From Quercus robur (taxonomy: Eukaryota > Streptophyta > Magnoliopsida > Fagales > Fagaceae): a stretch of 64,000 bases of DNA. This document shows positions 1 to 11,984 of this stretch, piece after piece. Below the pieces are notes generated by a model that saw nothing but the letters and a program-made list of their open reading frames with translations, was not told the DNA's origin and searched no databases. Position numbers and translations under genes: made by a program. Numbering within the stretch: position 1 is the stretch's first letter; the number at the start of each line of letters is the position of its first letter. The stretch covers positions 19,862,167 to 19,926,166 of the forward strand of contig NC_065538.1 in assembly GCF_932294415.1 (NCBI RefSeq), in the 5' to 3' direction.

Positions 1-140
1 ACTGGTTGCTCCAGTTGTATACTTTATGTGGTAGAATGAAATTATCAAGCTTTATCCTTTAAAAAAAAAGAAAAAAAAAAGAGCAAACTTTCTTTGTACT
101 TTTATTAAGAAAAATAACATTAAAGTTTTCGTCTTTGTAG

Positions 141-1654
141 GGAATGCTACTCCTATGTTTGACAGCCATGATTCCAGAAGCACGGCCTCCTCCATGCAAC
201 CCATTTACGACACATAGTTGCAAATCTCCAACAACTGCTCAAATGACTCTTCTAATCTCCTCCTTTGCAATCATGTCCATTGGAGCTGCTGGAACTAGGC
301 CATGTTCCTTAGTATTTGGTGCAGATCAGTTAGAAAAGAGAGATAATCCCCAAAGCCAGAGAGTCTTAAGAAGCTTCTTTGGCTGGTACTACGCTTCTGT
401 AGCTCTTTCAATCTTGATTGCCTTCACGGGAATTGTCTACATTCAAGATCATCTAGGATGGAAAGTGGGTTTTGGAGTTCCTACCATTCTTATGTTCTTG
501 TCTGCTTTCTTCTTTTTCCTTGCTTCACCCTTATATGTAATGAAGAAACCCAGCAAGAGCATTTTCACAAGCTTTCTTCACGTGCTTGTGGCTGCTTATA
601 GAAAAAGAAAATTCCCACTGCCAGACACGGACTTAAGTTACAAGTGGTATTATCAAAAGGGCTCAAAGCTTGTCCTGCCAACCAACAAGCTATGGTATCA
701 TATATTGAACATAGTTTCAATTTCAACATTTCAATTCCAAACATTCATAAACCTTTGTTGATTTTCTTTGTTATTATTAGGTTTTTAAACAGAGCTTGCA
801 TCATTAGAAATACTGGAAATGAGATAGCACCAAATTCATCAGCAGCTTCAGATCCTTGGAATTTTTGCACAATAGAGCAAGTGGAAGAGGTAAAAGCACT
901 GATTATGGTCTTACCATTGTGGTCTACAGGGATCATGGTGTCAATAAGCGCTACTCAGAGCTCATTTCCATTGCTTCAAGCTAAGTCCATGAACAGACAC
1001 ATCACTTCAAGTTTTAAAATTCCACCAGCCTCTTTTGGATTGTTTTCAATCGTTGCTCTAATAGTTTGGGTTGCTCTTTATTACCGCGTGATCATTCCCT
1101 TAGCGTCAAAAATCAAAGGTAAACCAATGTGGCTAGGTGCAAAGCAAAGAATGGGAATTGGAGTATTTCTCTCATGCTTGGCCATGGTAGTTTCCGCAAT
1201 GGTAGAGAAAATTCGACGTGGAAGAGCGATACAGGAAGGGTTTATGAACAATGCAAATGAAGACTCAGAGATGTCTGCTTTGTGGCTTGTGCCACAATAT
1301 TTCTTGATTGGATTAGCTGAAGCCTTTAATGCAATAGGCCAGATTGAGTTTTATTATGCAGAGTTGCCAAAGGGTATGTCAAGTATTGCCATGGCTCTCT
1401 TTCAATTAGGAATGGGGTTTGCAAGCTTGACAGCTAGTGTTATACTAAGCACTGTTAATAAAATAACTTCAAGTGGAGGAAAAGATAGCTGGGTTTCAAA
1501 GAATATTGACAAGGGTCACTATGACAATTACTATTGGCTTCTTGCTGTGTTGAACTTTATAAATTTGCTGTACTTTTTTGTTTGTAGTTGGATTTATGGA
1601 CCTGCAGCTGTTGAATTAGTATCAGAAATTAAGGATGGACAAATTGGCGAATGA
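141..1654 (+). CDS. NPF1: NPF1-type NRT1/PTR family transporter, 3' two exons (5' part outside window)
   Basis: Proton-coupled transporter of the NRT1/PTR (NPF) family, a plasma-membrane carrier for nitrate, peptides or hormones. Two exons are visible, 141-694 and 781-1654, split by an 86-bp GT-AG intron; positions 1-140 are the end of the preceding intron. The joined frame gives 475 residues against roughly 590 for the family, so about the first 120 residues are outside the window. Visible family signatures are LTAMIPEARPPPC at the start, then RPCSLVFGADQ, and LPTNKLWFLNRACII across the splice. Several hydrophobic membrane segments and a large central loop follow. Closest in style to the NPF1.1/NPF1.2 (NRT1.12/NRT1.11) clade. 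In Arabidopsis the NPF1.1 gene neighbours the same thioesterase and AAE13 genes found here. The visible reading frame is intact. Substrate is not decided by sequence alone. Confidence 0.93.
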
Positions 1655-2620
1655 AGTTAAAGAGAAAGGGAAAGGTTTAAAGGTCAAATAAGATTTATTA
1701 AAGTTTCCATACAAGACTTCACACAGTTTGATATCTTTTAGAGTAATTAGCTTGATGTATGTTTAACCATTTTGTGCTGCTTCTTGTGAATATTTGTGAG
1801 CTATGCCTATGTAGTGAAATATAATGAAGACTATGATCTTTGAATCTATGATATAACTTCAAGTTCCAATTAAAGATGTTAATTAATCTTCAATTTTGTT
1901 CCATATATACTATCTACAATATTCCTCACCAGCATACATAATTTGTGTACATCAAATAAAACCAGAGTTTTAAGAGTAAATTGGCTTAGTTAATGATCAA
2001 GCTATATAATTCTTTACAATTTTCTACCTGTACGTACTATGAATAGAGACACAAATTTTCACTATCTTTTTCATTATTCATGAGGTGGCATATTATGATT
2101 TTCACTAATAAAAATGTTGTCAATTGTAGGTTTCCGTGAAAGTTATCAAGAATGGAATTGAGATTTTAGCTTAGGGGTACAAGCATGAACTAATAGATTT
2201 TTATGAAAATTCAAACTATCATCTACTTGGTATTAACAAAAAAAAAAGAAAAAAAAAAAAGTTTCTGAATTATTTGTATGCTTGTAGCTAGTTTTTCCAT
2301 AATCTACAAATCAAATAAAAGTTATATCTATTATCTAAATCTATAAGTAGTCCTATTAAAAATAATAATAATAATATAAGTAATATTCTTTTAATTGAAA
2401 AGCTCAAAAGTATTGTCAAATTAAAAAAAGAAAAAGAATTTAAAAAAAAAAAAAAACCCACAAAGAAGTCATTTAGTTATATCTAAACAACATCACGATA
2501 GTATCCAAATCCCCCAAAGTGCCAACTTTAAACTTTGGGTAGCAACCAGAGTTAAAAAAATTTAAACACACTGTCATTTGAAATTTAAAAAAAAAAAAAA
2601 TCAACAATTAACAAACATGT

Positions 2621-2652
<32 letters not shown>

Positions 2653-3523
2653 TAAAAAAAATAACACACCACATAGGCACACAATGTCTTATAATGCATA
2701 CTCACACGAATGGACCAGATTACTAATTTATTTGTTTCCTCGGCCCAATTTTTAATTTTTAAGGGGCCCAGTATTGTTATTTTGGGCCCAAATTTTAAAA
2801 TATTTAAAATTAGTAGGGTTGACTCCTCTTTGTATTGTTATTTCTGCCAATGATTGGGAGCATAAATGTATGGGTGGTTTGTAAAAATAAAAAATAAAAA
2901 AACCAACTGATAACATTTCTTGATGTAATTATTAACTCTTTAAATAAGATTGCACCGATTAAGTTTAATTTTTTATTACTTAAAAAAGTGTTTATCTTTC
3001 TTTTGTTTTAACAGGAAGGCCATAGATGTGGGTTAGTTGTTTAGTTTGCCTTTTCAAATCTAAACTTCATATTTGAATTAGATATACTATAAAAAAAAAT
3101 ATTAAAAATATAAAATTAAAAAAAAAAAAACCCTTAAGCTACGTTGAAATTTTCATTTGGTGCTTCCTTTGAGCGAGCTGGAATTCCTACAAGTTTTCTC
3201 GAACAAACTTATCAACAACCTTCCATTATAAACAGCTCAACTATGGCACAATGCATAATTTTGGGCTTTGGATTTTTGCAACAACTGCGGCATTGTCTAG
3301 TGACCTTCAAGCTTCAGCTCTCGTCAGTGACCTTTAATTTTGCTTTTAATTGACTAATTATATCCCCTAAGTAGAAGTTGCATAAGTATGTTCATCCATA
3401 GAAGGATTTATTTATATATATATATATATATTTTTTTTTTTCCATTTCCTCTCTTTCTTTTGTATTTATAAAAAAAAATTGAATACCATTTAATTTTAAA
3501 TGTTATCAAGTATGATGCATCTA

Positions 3524-3526
<3 letters not shown>
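1655..3526. other. 3' flank of NPF1 and AT-rich intergenic DNA
   Basis: The first 250 bases carry AATAAA-like motifs and probably hold the transporter's 3' UTR and polyadenylation site. The rest is AT-rich with several long A runs (around 2430, 2590 and 2630). A somewhat less AT-rich patch at about 3140-3350 has no recognisable product. No gene seen. Confidence 0.6.
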
Positions 3527-3588
<62 letters not shown>

Positions 3589-3595
3589 TGTGTGT
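3527..3595. repeat. (AG)n microsatellite passing into (TG)n
   Basis: About 30 AG units are followed by a short TG tail. Open frames across it are only Ser-Leu or Arg-Glu repeats and are not genes. Confidence 0.97.
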
Positions 3596-3619
3596 CAAAG
3601 AACAACTTTGATTTATAAT

Positions 3620-4115
3620 AATCTTGATTATTTGCTCACGGAGAATTGACCAATCTTCCTGTCCTAAGTTGTGGCAACCTTATGAGAGAGAACAAATTAG
3701 TAATTACCCGTAAACTGAATTAGTGAAATATGCATTGCATTTCATTATGTGATCAATTAATTTTGGCATACGCCTGTGTTTTTTAAATGTATAAATTCAT
3801 TGCATTGATTTGTAGAACTAAAACCAAAATGCATTCTATTCATCCAAAAAAAAACCAAAATGCATTCTGCGTTTCGTTGGTTTGTGCTCAAAGCTTGCTC
3901 ATTTCACCAAGTTTAACCTTTAGTGTGGGTGTGGCCATCCATTGCTTACCCAAAGCAATTAGTTCTCCATTATCTTTCTTTCTGACCTCCACCACCACAG
4001 ATGTTAATATTTCTTTGTCCGCCACAACCTTCGCTTCTATCTCAACCTCTTCCTGTCATGGACACATAGTTCTATTATCAAGGTCATAAAAATAAGTTGG
4101 AAACATAATCTTGAT
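3620..4115. repeat. Copy A of a duplicated thioesterase 3' segment (partner 7062-8100)
   Basis: This block aligns by eye with about 7062-8100, starting at the shared ATTTGCTCACGGAGAA and running through the exon to the AAGGTCATAAAAATAA just upstream of it. Copy B carries a 573-bp transposon that is missing here, so this copy preserves the empty site (TCCTAAGTTGTGGCAACC). The two copies lie in the same orientation. Confidence 0.9.
3888..4052 (-). pseudogene. Intact duplicate of the thioesterase last exon, without its upstream exons
   Basis: Read on the minus strand after an intact acceptor (CATGACAG), this gives 54 residues starting EEVEIEAKVVADKEILT, including DNGELIALGKQWM, and ending MSKL then stop. 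It matches the last exon of the thioesterase gene at 7858-8025 with a one-residue deletion and about a dozen changes, and no stop or frameshift. I searched 4053-7050 for exon 1 or exon 2 copies (DKEGNWH or GAMATLIDT patterns) and saw none. It is therefore either a dead fragment or an alternative last exon reachable by splicing from exon 2 at 8604. The preserved frame, acceptor and SKL end argue against long neutral decay but may simply reflect a recent duplication. Confidence 0.8.
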
Positions 4116-4590
4116 TTTTGAGGGAACAATTTCTGAAAACATTTCACATCTATAAAGAAAAGGGAAAAAATGCATAGAAAACAATTTTCATAGGATTTAC
4201 CTTTAAAGAATATGAAGACAATAGCAGAAAATGCATTAAAAGGGATCCTACGAAATAGGTTTTTTAATCATTTCAAAATATATTCATCATTTACATGAAA
4301 TAATAACAATACACCATATTATTTACATTAAAAAAAAAATACATATTAACTTTAAAGTTCATTGCAATATGTGAACTGCTGGGGTATTACAACAATAAGC
4401 AATATTAATAAAATGACTGATTGGATTACAATTCATGTGTGCTTTGTGGAAGGAAGGTCAAACCACAATCAGGATAATTTTGGTGTGCAAAATGTGAAAC
4501 AAAAACAAATCTCCCTATCCCAAGTTTAGAGGCACTCACATTAACTAAATACTCTCCAAATATTTATAATATATTCATTAGAAAATTTTT

Positions 4591-4687
4591 GTATGAGATG
4601 GTCTCATGAGTCTTATGTCTCAATGACATGTGGGTCTTACATGCGTGTGACCCATAATGTCATTGAGACATAAGTCTCATGAGATAC
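4591..4687. repeat. Foldback MITE-like hairpin
   Basis: Near-perfect inverted repeat: the arm CTTATGTCTCAATGACAT is mirrored by ATGTCATTGAGACATAAG, with TCATGAG and GTAT/ATAC continuing outward around a loop of about 30 bases. A relative built on the words GAGATGGTCTCAT and ATACTTTCT occurs at about 26730-26885. Small non-autonomous DNA transposon by structure; family unknown. Confidence 0.8.
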
Positions 4688-7060
4688 TTTCTAATATTTA
4701 TCTCACTACAACTACTATATATACAATTGCAAACTACTTCAGGCACAAGATACAAATTAAAGCTTCAAATTGAATTTTTGGACGCAACTAACAAAACAAC
4801 TTTTGTGATATTTGATCGAGATGCTGAGAAAATTCTAAATAAATCTGCAAAAGATCTTGCTAAAAAACAAACTGAGCTACAACTTATTTAAATTATTAAA
4901 TTATTGTAAAACTATTGATCATAATATATATTAGATTCCTCATATACATATTGATATTGGAAAAAGAATCTCACATTATTTGGAGAAAATTTTAGGAAAT
5001 AAAATGCATTTTCCTACTTCATTTGAATGAATTTAATCTAAAGGGTAGTTTTGAAAATTACACAATTGCTAAGATTTTTTATGTACCTTCAAATGACAAA
5101 AAGGTATGGAAGAAAAAAAAATATACACAATCCAATATGCTATATTAATTCTTTTGCTACACTATTCCTAAATTAACAAAAAAAATATAAAAACCTTTAA
5201 AAAAAACTTTCATATCACTAAAATTTAACATAAGTGCAAATACTTACGAAAAATTTTAACGACAACAAATCCTCAAGATCAAACTTTGTTAGATCCAGTC
5301 AAGAATCTTACAATGCCAATGCATTAGTTATTAAATTAACACAAATAATACAACAAAAGGAAAAAGTGATGAAAACTCAAAAACTGAACAAATAGGAATG
5401 GGCCAAACTTCAAACGTTAAAGATGAAGAAACAGATGATGATAACATCTCAACCAGCTTTACCCTCAACAAGCTTTACAAGTGTCACTATGCTGCAATAA
5501 CAAAGCATTGAAAAAACCAAAAAAAAGAAAAAGAAAATCATAATGAAGCTCTTAATTACATCACATAATAAAGATCAATAATATGGAATCTATTAATATA
5601 CTTTTATCAACTTTTATTATACAATATTACTCCAAAATTGTTTTTATTTTTTATTTTTTTATTTTTTATTTATTGCTTATTACTTGAACTAAATAATTAT
5701 AATGGATATGTGTATGAAATTTACAATTGTTGTTTCCTATGATGAACTCATTAATAACAAAGTTTTATAACAAATATGTTATAATATATGTACAACATTC
5801 TCCAAAATCAATTTACATAAAACATGACTACATTATTCGTTCATCGCATGACAACATACTAGTTTAACAATTGTCATTGTAGTGCATTAACTTTGAACAA
5901 TTTTCTTTCTTTTTTTTTTTTTTTCTTTTCCTTTTTGCCTTTTTTATGAATGAACAATTGTCCTTTTAATATGCTAAGTTTAAAAAAATTTATTTTTTTG
6001 GTTTAAATAAATTATCTCTAAAATTGTTTTTAGTATTAAAAATGTGAAACAACATCAATTTAAGGGAGTTAACAAAGAGTTTTTAACGGTAATGAACATA
6101 AGGACCAACGTTATCAAAGATAATGAATTAAATGAGAATTTTTTAATTTAGTGGACTAAAATCACAATTGATTATAATATAAGGTAAGTGTATTTTTGCC
6201 TAAAATGAAAGAATATTTAAATGTGTGTTAGCTATAAATTTCGAAAAATAAAAATAAAACTTTTGACTTATTTTTTACAAAATGGCACTGATTTCGTGAA
6301 TTGACAAAAAGTAAATTTTATTTTATTTTATTTTTTTGGAGAAGTCAAATTTAAAGATTAATTTAAAATTTTGGGTAAAACTGATTGAATTGAAATTTAG
6401 CCCTTTTTATAGTTTAAAAATTTTTGAAAAAAAAAAAATCACAAGAAAGTTACAATCTTTTATTTAAATTAATTTTTAAACTTGGAAATTATACTTTACT
6501 CACCTATGGTTTGCCCAAAAAACGTTTTGCCTACATGTGATTTAAAAATTAGCACTTTACCCACATGAGGTAAGTTTCATTTGTTTCCAATTACCCACCC
6601 TTGTTAAAAATATGGGTAAATGTGTATTTTTGATACTCTTATATATCTCTTTCCTCCTTAAACATAAAAAAACTAAAAAAAATAAAGAGAAAAAAGACCT
6701 AAAAGTTAGGTTATATAAAACTTAAGACAGATAGTTAGGATTTATAAAACTTAAGACAGGTATCATCTTTAGTGTCCCCAATGGAATTGCCAAACCACTT
6801 CTCAATGAAAAATTGATGAACATTAAGAATGCAAGAGGATATTATTATTGAGGGATATATGTAATCCCTTTTTAAGTTTCCAAAGGCTATCAGTGGTCGT
6901 TGCTAAATAAGTAGATATTACGCTTATTCCAATAAGAAATACATCCTTTGTGGAGGGTTGCTTAGCTTCACATCACAGCAGAATAAGGATTAATATATGT
7001 GCACACACACACGAAGAAGAAAGAACTTTTTCAACCAAGAAATGCGTATTTTCATAATTA
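4688..7060. other. AT-rich intergenic DNA between the thioesterase exon copies
   Basis: No gene seen. The stretch at about 6490-6610 (ACTCACCTATGGTTTG and flanking words) looks like dispersed plant repeat sequence but I could not define its ends. The interval would become intron if the distal last exon at 3888-4052 were ever used. Confidence 0.5.
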
Positions 7061-7100
7061 TTTGCTCACGGAGAAATTGATTAATCCTCCTGTCCTAAGC

Positions 7101-7673
7101 TATGATGCACAGACGCGGCAAAATGGGCGCCGCACTCGCATTCAACACGGCGACACGTGAGCAATGCTGCTGCCCATGCATCGATGCCGCGTCTGAGGGT
7201 TTTTTTTTTTTTTTTTAACAGATTCACGCCGACTCAACTCCAATTTGCACTAAACTGAGCTGATTCAGCCACAATCAAGTCATATCGGCCGAATCAGAGC
7301 ATATCAGCCGGTGGTCGAAATTGGCCTTAAATCATGCCGGAACAGCCGAAATCAGCTTTGAATGAGGCCCAAACATCCTAAATCTGACCTTCCTCAATTT
7401 TATTTTGAATATTTATTGCTTCTTTTGTGTCTTTTTTGTTTTGTGTTTTGTTTTGTATTTCTTGCCTTCTTCTTTCTTTGTTTTATGAACCAAGGACATA
7501 TAATATTTTTTTAAGAATATTTTAATAGTAAAAATATAAAGAAAATATAAATAAAAATATTTTTAATAATTTTTTAATTGCCGCATCTGCATCCTACTTT
7601 TTCAAAAATTGCCAAATCTTGCAATCGCACCTGCACCCGCACCCGAATCCGGAAACACACCCCTGCTTCATAG
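7101..7673. mobile_element. Small non-autonomous DNA transposon with 8-9 bp target-site duplication
   Basis: The 573-bp insert is flanked by GTCCTAAGC at 7092-7100 and again at 7674-7682. Ends are weak inverted repeats: CTATGATGCA on the left against CTATGAAGCA from the right. The paralogous segment near 3660 shows the unfilled site. GC-rich ends with an AT-rich core and no coding capacity. A 9-bp duplication suggests a Mutator-like element; an 8-bp reading with the C inside the terminus would suggest hAT. Confidence 0.85.
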
Positions 7674-7857
7674 GTCCTAAGCGGTGGCAACTCATATGAG
7701 AGAGAACAAATTACCCCTAAAGTTGAATTAGTGAAATGCATTGCAATGTACGTGATCAGAATTTTGACATAGTCCTGCGTTTTTCAAATGTATAAATTCT
7801 TTGTATTGATATGTAGAACTAAAACTAAAATACATTCTGAATTGTGTTTGTTTGTGC

Positions 7858-8757
7858 TCAAAGCTTGCTCTTTTCACTAAGTTTAATCTTGGATGTGGAC
7901 CATGTGGTCATCCATTGCTTACCCAAAGCAATTAGTTTTCCATTATCTTTCTGTCTGACCTCCACCACCACAGATGTTAATATTTCTTTCTCTGCCATAA
8001 CCTTTGCCTCTATCTCAACCTCTTCCTGTCATAGATTCATAGTTCAGTTATCAAGGTCATAAAAATAAATTAGAAACATAATCTTGATTTTTGAGGGAAT
8101 AATTTTTGAAAACAACCCGTCCAAAAAAAACAAAAACAAATTAAATTGGTGCCCTAACACTTTCATTTTGGAGTTTATAAAAGCAATATAATGGAAAGGA
8201 AGGGAGTTTAATGAAACTAATTAATGTTTCCAATGGAGGTATCTAAATTCAAATCATCTCTTCCAAATGCCCAAAAAAAAAAAAAAAAATTGAATAAATA
8301 AGTAATAAAAAATGTCAAAAATTTTGTACCTTAACTGGCATTTTCTTTTCGTATTTTTTATAGAAGTATTCAGGATTTAAAGCTTTCTCTACTATCGTGA
8401 TTATCGATCTTTTTTCTTTTTTGGGGAGGGGGGTGGGGACAAAGAACATTGTAGATTAATGGGTTGACTTCTCTTGGCGTTTCTAATAAAAACATCGAGA
8501 AGACATCCAAAGTTTTAATTCCAACACCCTATTCATTAAATTATAAAATAAAAATTAAAAATGAAGTGAAGAAAATGAAGTGAAGAAAGGTAAGAGAGAG
8601 AACTCGAATCTTAGGCGTGGAGTAGTATGAAATATTGAGCTGTACAGAAATGTTGATAAGACCAATTAAAGATAACACAGCGGCAGCTCCAATGGTGTCG
8701 ATTAGCGTTGCCATTGCACCCACGTGCCAATTCCCTTCTTTATCCTAAAACGATAAC

Positions 8758-8788
<31 letters not shown>

Positions 8789-9053
8789 TTAGGGAAAAAG
8801 AGAAGGGTTAAAGTGAGTGATTTATCAATGAGAAATAGGTAACACTTACTGCTACGCTATTGGGGACAAGAAAATGACATCGAATGAAACCCTTTTGAGC
8901 CTGAACAATCTTGAGTCCCTCCATTGTTATGGTCTCAAGCTCTTCACCAATCATGCCCTTTGACAGACCTTCAAGCCATTTCAGGGATGTCTCCACCGAA
9001 ATATGGCCTTCCATCTCTCTATCTCCCCGATCTGTGGAGGAATCTCTATTCAT
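7858..9053 (-). CDS. Hotdog-fold acyl-CoA thioesterase with a peroxisomal SKL end
   Basis: Predicted to hydrolyse acyl-CoA thioesters. Three exons on the minus strand, 9053-8850, 8744-8604 and 8025-7858, all in phase 0, give 170 residues, the usual size for plant small thioesterases of the 4HBT/PaaI type. Residues 69-83 contain the core DKEGNWHVGAMATLI, with the catalytic Asp expected in the following DTIGA. Exon 3 carries VEVRQKDNGKLIALGKQWM. The last three residues are SKL, the canonical type 1 peroxisomal signal. I chose the ATG at 9053 because it gives family length; upstream in-frame ATGs at about 9110 and 9149 are possible. The second donor (CGA then GTTCTC) is weak. In Arabidopsis a thioesterase (At3g16175, recalled) sits between the AAE13 and NPF1.1 homologues. 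A second last exon lies 3.8 kb downstream. Confidence 0.9.
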
Positions 9054-9359
9054 AGTTAACTTATTATATATGGTGGTGAACTTAGTAAATTTTGTTCTGT
9101 TTGTGATCTCCATTATAGAAAAATAAATAAATAGATAAACTATTCTCACGTTCTAACATGTGTGACCAATCTATTGAAGTCCTATCTCAGTGGCACACAA
9201 TTTTACGCACACTTTGCCACTAAAACGGTCATATGTGACAAATGACAGACTGTAATATGCTGTCTGTTACCATTACATGTTAACTTTATCTTATGAAACC
9301 ATCTATTCATATAGCTAACGCTTAATAAGAAAGCATGCTGAAACTATTATTATTAAATG

Positions 9360-10939
9360 AAAGTTTCACTTTTGAGGTCTAGAGTGGACTCCCTCAAAGT
9401 AATGTGTTTATCAAACTACGAGATCTTGCATTTGAACAAAATTTTGAAACATTTGTTAGGTTCATATTTTTATGTAATTAGCATATCTTATGATAAAATG
9501 TACTTTACTTGTTTATTATTTGTAATTGTTTTTCATATGGTGCACATAAAATGTTTTTAAGTGCTTTAAGGAAAGACAAGTATGAAGCTAATCAAAACAA
9601 TCAATCCTAGTTTATGCTATAGTTTCTCAAGCCTGGTTTTTTTTAAATAGGCTAGTTTATTTGAATATGGGTTCATTCATTGTATTCAGGTTATTAATGT
9701 ATTCGGCTTAGTCTTGTACTTGAGGTTTTGTCATGGATAAACAAAGGGGGAGATTGTTAGGATAATGTGATTTGGTATTGTCAAATCATACCAAATTATG
9801 TGTCTTTTATTGAGTTTTCATATATCTTAAAGTTGTAATTGAAGACCAAGTTAAAGACATAAAGTTTGCTCAAGAAAAGCTATAAAAAAACACATTTTCA
9901 TCACTTTTTCAAAATGTACCTTGATAGCAGCTCAATACCTCTTGGTGAAAGCTCGAAACTTATTTTCTCCTCAATAGAGACACAAGCTCGATCAATCGCA
10001 TCACGGATCACCAAAAATCAGCAATGCGAAAAAGCCCGTAACTTATTTGTTTGAAGCCCGAATTGAGATCTGTTTGAACCAATATTTAAAGGACAACTAA
10101 ACCTTCTATTAGAAGGCTTTTTTTTTTTTGAGAGAGAACTACTCCGTTTATGCAGCTGGGGTTTTGTAACAAAGTTTTCTCTATTTCACCATATCAAAGA
10201 GTTTCAAAGTAAATCTGAAGATTCCATTGGTGAAGAAGCTAAAGTCATAGCAACCAACACAAACTTGGTATTGTGAAGAAAACCTTCAAGAGATTCTTGA
10301 AGTCAATTGAAAGTTCCAATTGTGATTGTGGGTGAAGCGTTCATATATTGAAGAGTTCAGAAGTGGTAGAAGGTTTCTGCTGTAAGTTTATCTACTGGGT
10401 TTGTAGAGTCTAGGAACAAAGGTTTTATACTAGATCTGAAACTTCTCTTTATTATAGTAAATTGCTTTTTTGGAATGTTTCCCCCAAGTTTTTTTATTGT
10501 GAAACTAGTTTCTTTCATTGGTTTTCCTAGATCATACCTTCAAGAGGTTCTTGAAGTCAATTGGAGGTTCCAATTGTGATTGTGGGTGAAGTGTTCATAT
10601 ATTGGAGAGTGCAAAGGTTCTAAAGCGGTAGAAGGTTTCTGCTGTAAGTTTATCTACTGGGTTTGTAGAGTCTCAAGACAAAGGTTTTATACTAGATTTG
10701 AAACTTCTCTTTACTATAATGGATTGCTTTTTGGGAAGGTTTTCCCCTAGGTTTTTTACTATGAAACTAGTTTGTTTCATTGATTTTCCTAAGTTATCAT
10801 ATTTTGTCTTATTTACTATTCCGTTGTGCTTAATATTGGTGTTTGTTTGTTTGTACAAGGATTATTCATAATAGATCTAATTAGCAACTTAGGTTTAAAA
10901 CTTGTTAATTCTATCAACTGGAGTCAAAATTTCCCAACA
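9360..10939 (+). mobile_element. Fossil Copia (Sirevirus-like) LTR element, 3' end only
   Basis: Old LTR-retrotransposon remnant. The polypurine tract AAAGGGGGAGAT at about 9744 is immediately followed by an LTR of about 1185 bp, 9755-10939, with TG start and CA end (TGTTAGG ... CCCAACA). A short non-coding internal stretch precedes the tract; its left limit is uncertain. No coding domains and no 5' LTR are present, so the element is broken. The LTR holds an internal tandem duplication with a period of about 254 bp (copies from 10282 and from 10536). Family call rests on the tract and LTR termini. Confidence 0.75.
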
Positions 10940-11151
10940 ATATTAACAAATTTGTATTTATGACATAGGTTTTGATGATCACAAACATATAAACTATATT
11001 AGCCTCTCAATTGTAGTCTCCTTAAGGTATCAAGTATCAACTCCCTAGCAATTATTTTATTAATTGTAGATGATTTTAAGTCTAGGTATAATCTATTCCT
11101 CTATCACAGAGAGAGAATACTTGTGATCTTCTTCTTATTAATAAGATCTCT
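10940..11151. other. Intergenic DNA, nothing recognised
   Basis: AT-rich flank between the LTR remnant and the next element. No gene or repeat identified. Confidence 0.5.
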
Positions 11152-11816
11152 TAGGGATGGCAATGGGGTGGGTGGGTGTCGGACCATGGGTGCCTTGTCC
11201 CCAACCCATCTACTCTTCAGGAAGAGGAAAACTTGTTTGGCACAGTAGTTGGGTAATTTGAGTTTGGGGCAAGTTAGAGATGTTTTACTAATCCTAATGC
11301 GATTAGTTTTGACATTGATTAGATAAAGATGAAGCTTAAAGGGAAATGGAAACTATGATGGTACTTTTTTTTCTTTTATTTTTTGAGGGAGTTTCAACTT
11401 ATGGCATCCCCTCTTAATGATAACTCTTTATCTTCAGACTAAAACACCAATCAGTTTTTGGTGTAAGCGGGAATTGAATCACAGATCTCTTATACAGCTA
11501 TCAGAAATTTTACTAGTTGAACTAACTGAAACTCACAACTATGATAGTACTCAAGAGAGAAATAGAGACAAATGTTTTGAAGATAGTAATAGAATATGTA
11601 GAAAAAAGATATTATATCTAAGATATGTATAGAAAGAAGAAATTACATTATATGTATAAATAGGTTAAATATATATTAAATAAATATGTATATATACATT
11701 CGGATGGGACGAGCAAAACATGTCCCTGCCCTGTCACCTTTTTGCAGTGAGAAAAATTCACTCTAGGGCGCGAGGCAGAGGTGGGCCATGCGGCGCATAT
11801 TGTTTTTGCCATCCTA
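11152..11816. mobile_element. Probable non-autonomous hAT-like element
   Basis: The left end TAGGGATGGCAATGGGG is answered by an inverted right end (TTGCCATCCTA), and both flanks of the interior are unusually GC-rich (GGGTGGGTGGGTG left; GGGCGCGAGGCAGAGG right), a look common in plant hAT elements. No clear 8-bp target-site duplication was found, so the ends may be off by a few bases. Confidence 0.55.
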
Positions 11817-11984
11817 TGTACTTAGGACTCTATGTTAGAGCAAACTTGTTTTCAATGTAGCAGTTGAGGAACTTTCTCCTGTTATAATTTGGATGGTTCC
11901 GGAATGTACTGTAAGTCTATTACCACACTATTTCTTATTGTTTATCATATACCTTATTACCCTTTTTTTTTTTTTTTGTTAAGT

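Noticed and set aside
4053-7050. Possible exons 1 and 2 for a second thioesterase gene
   Set aside because: Read the minus strand for the GNWH..GAMATLIDT and LKWLEGL patterns and found neither; only the last exon is duplicated.
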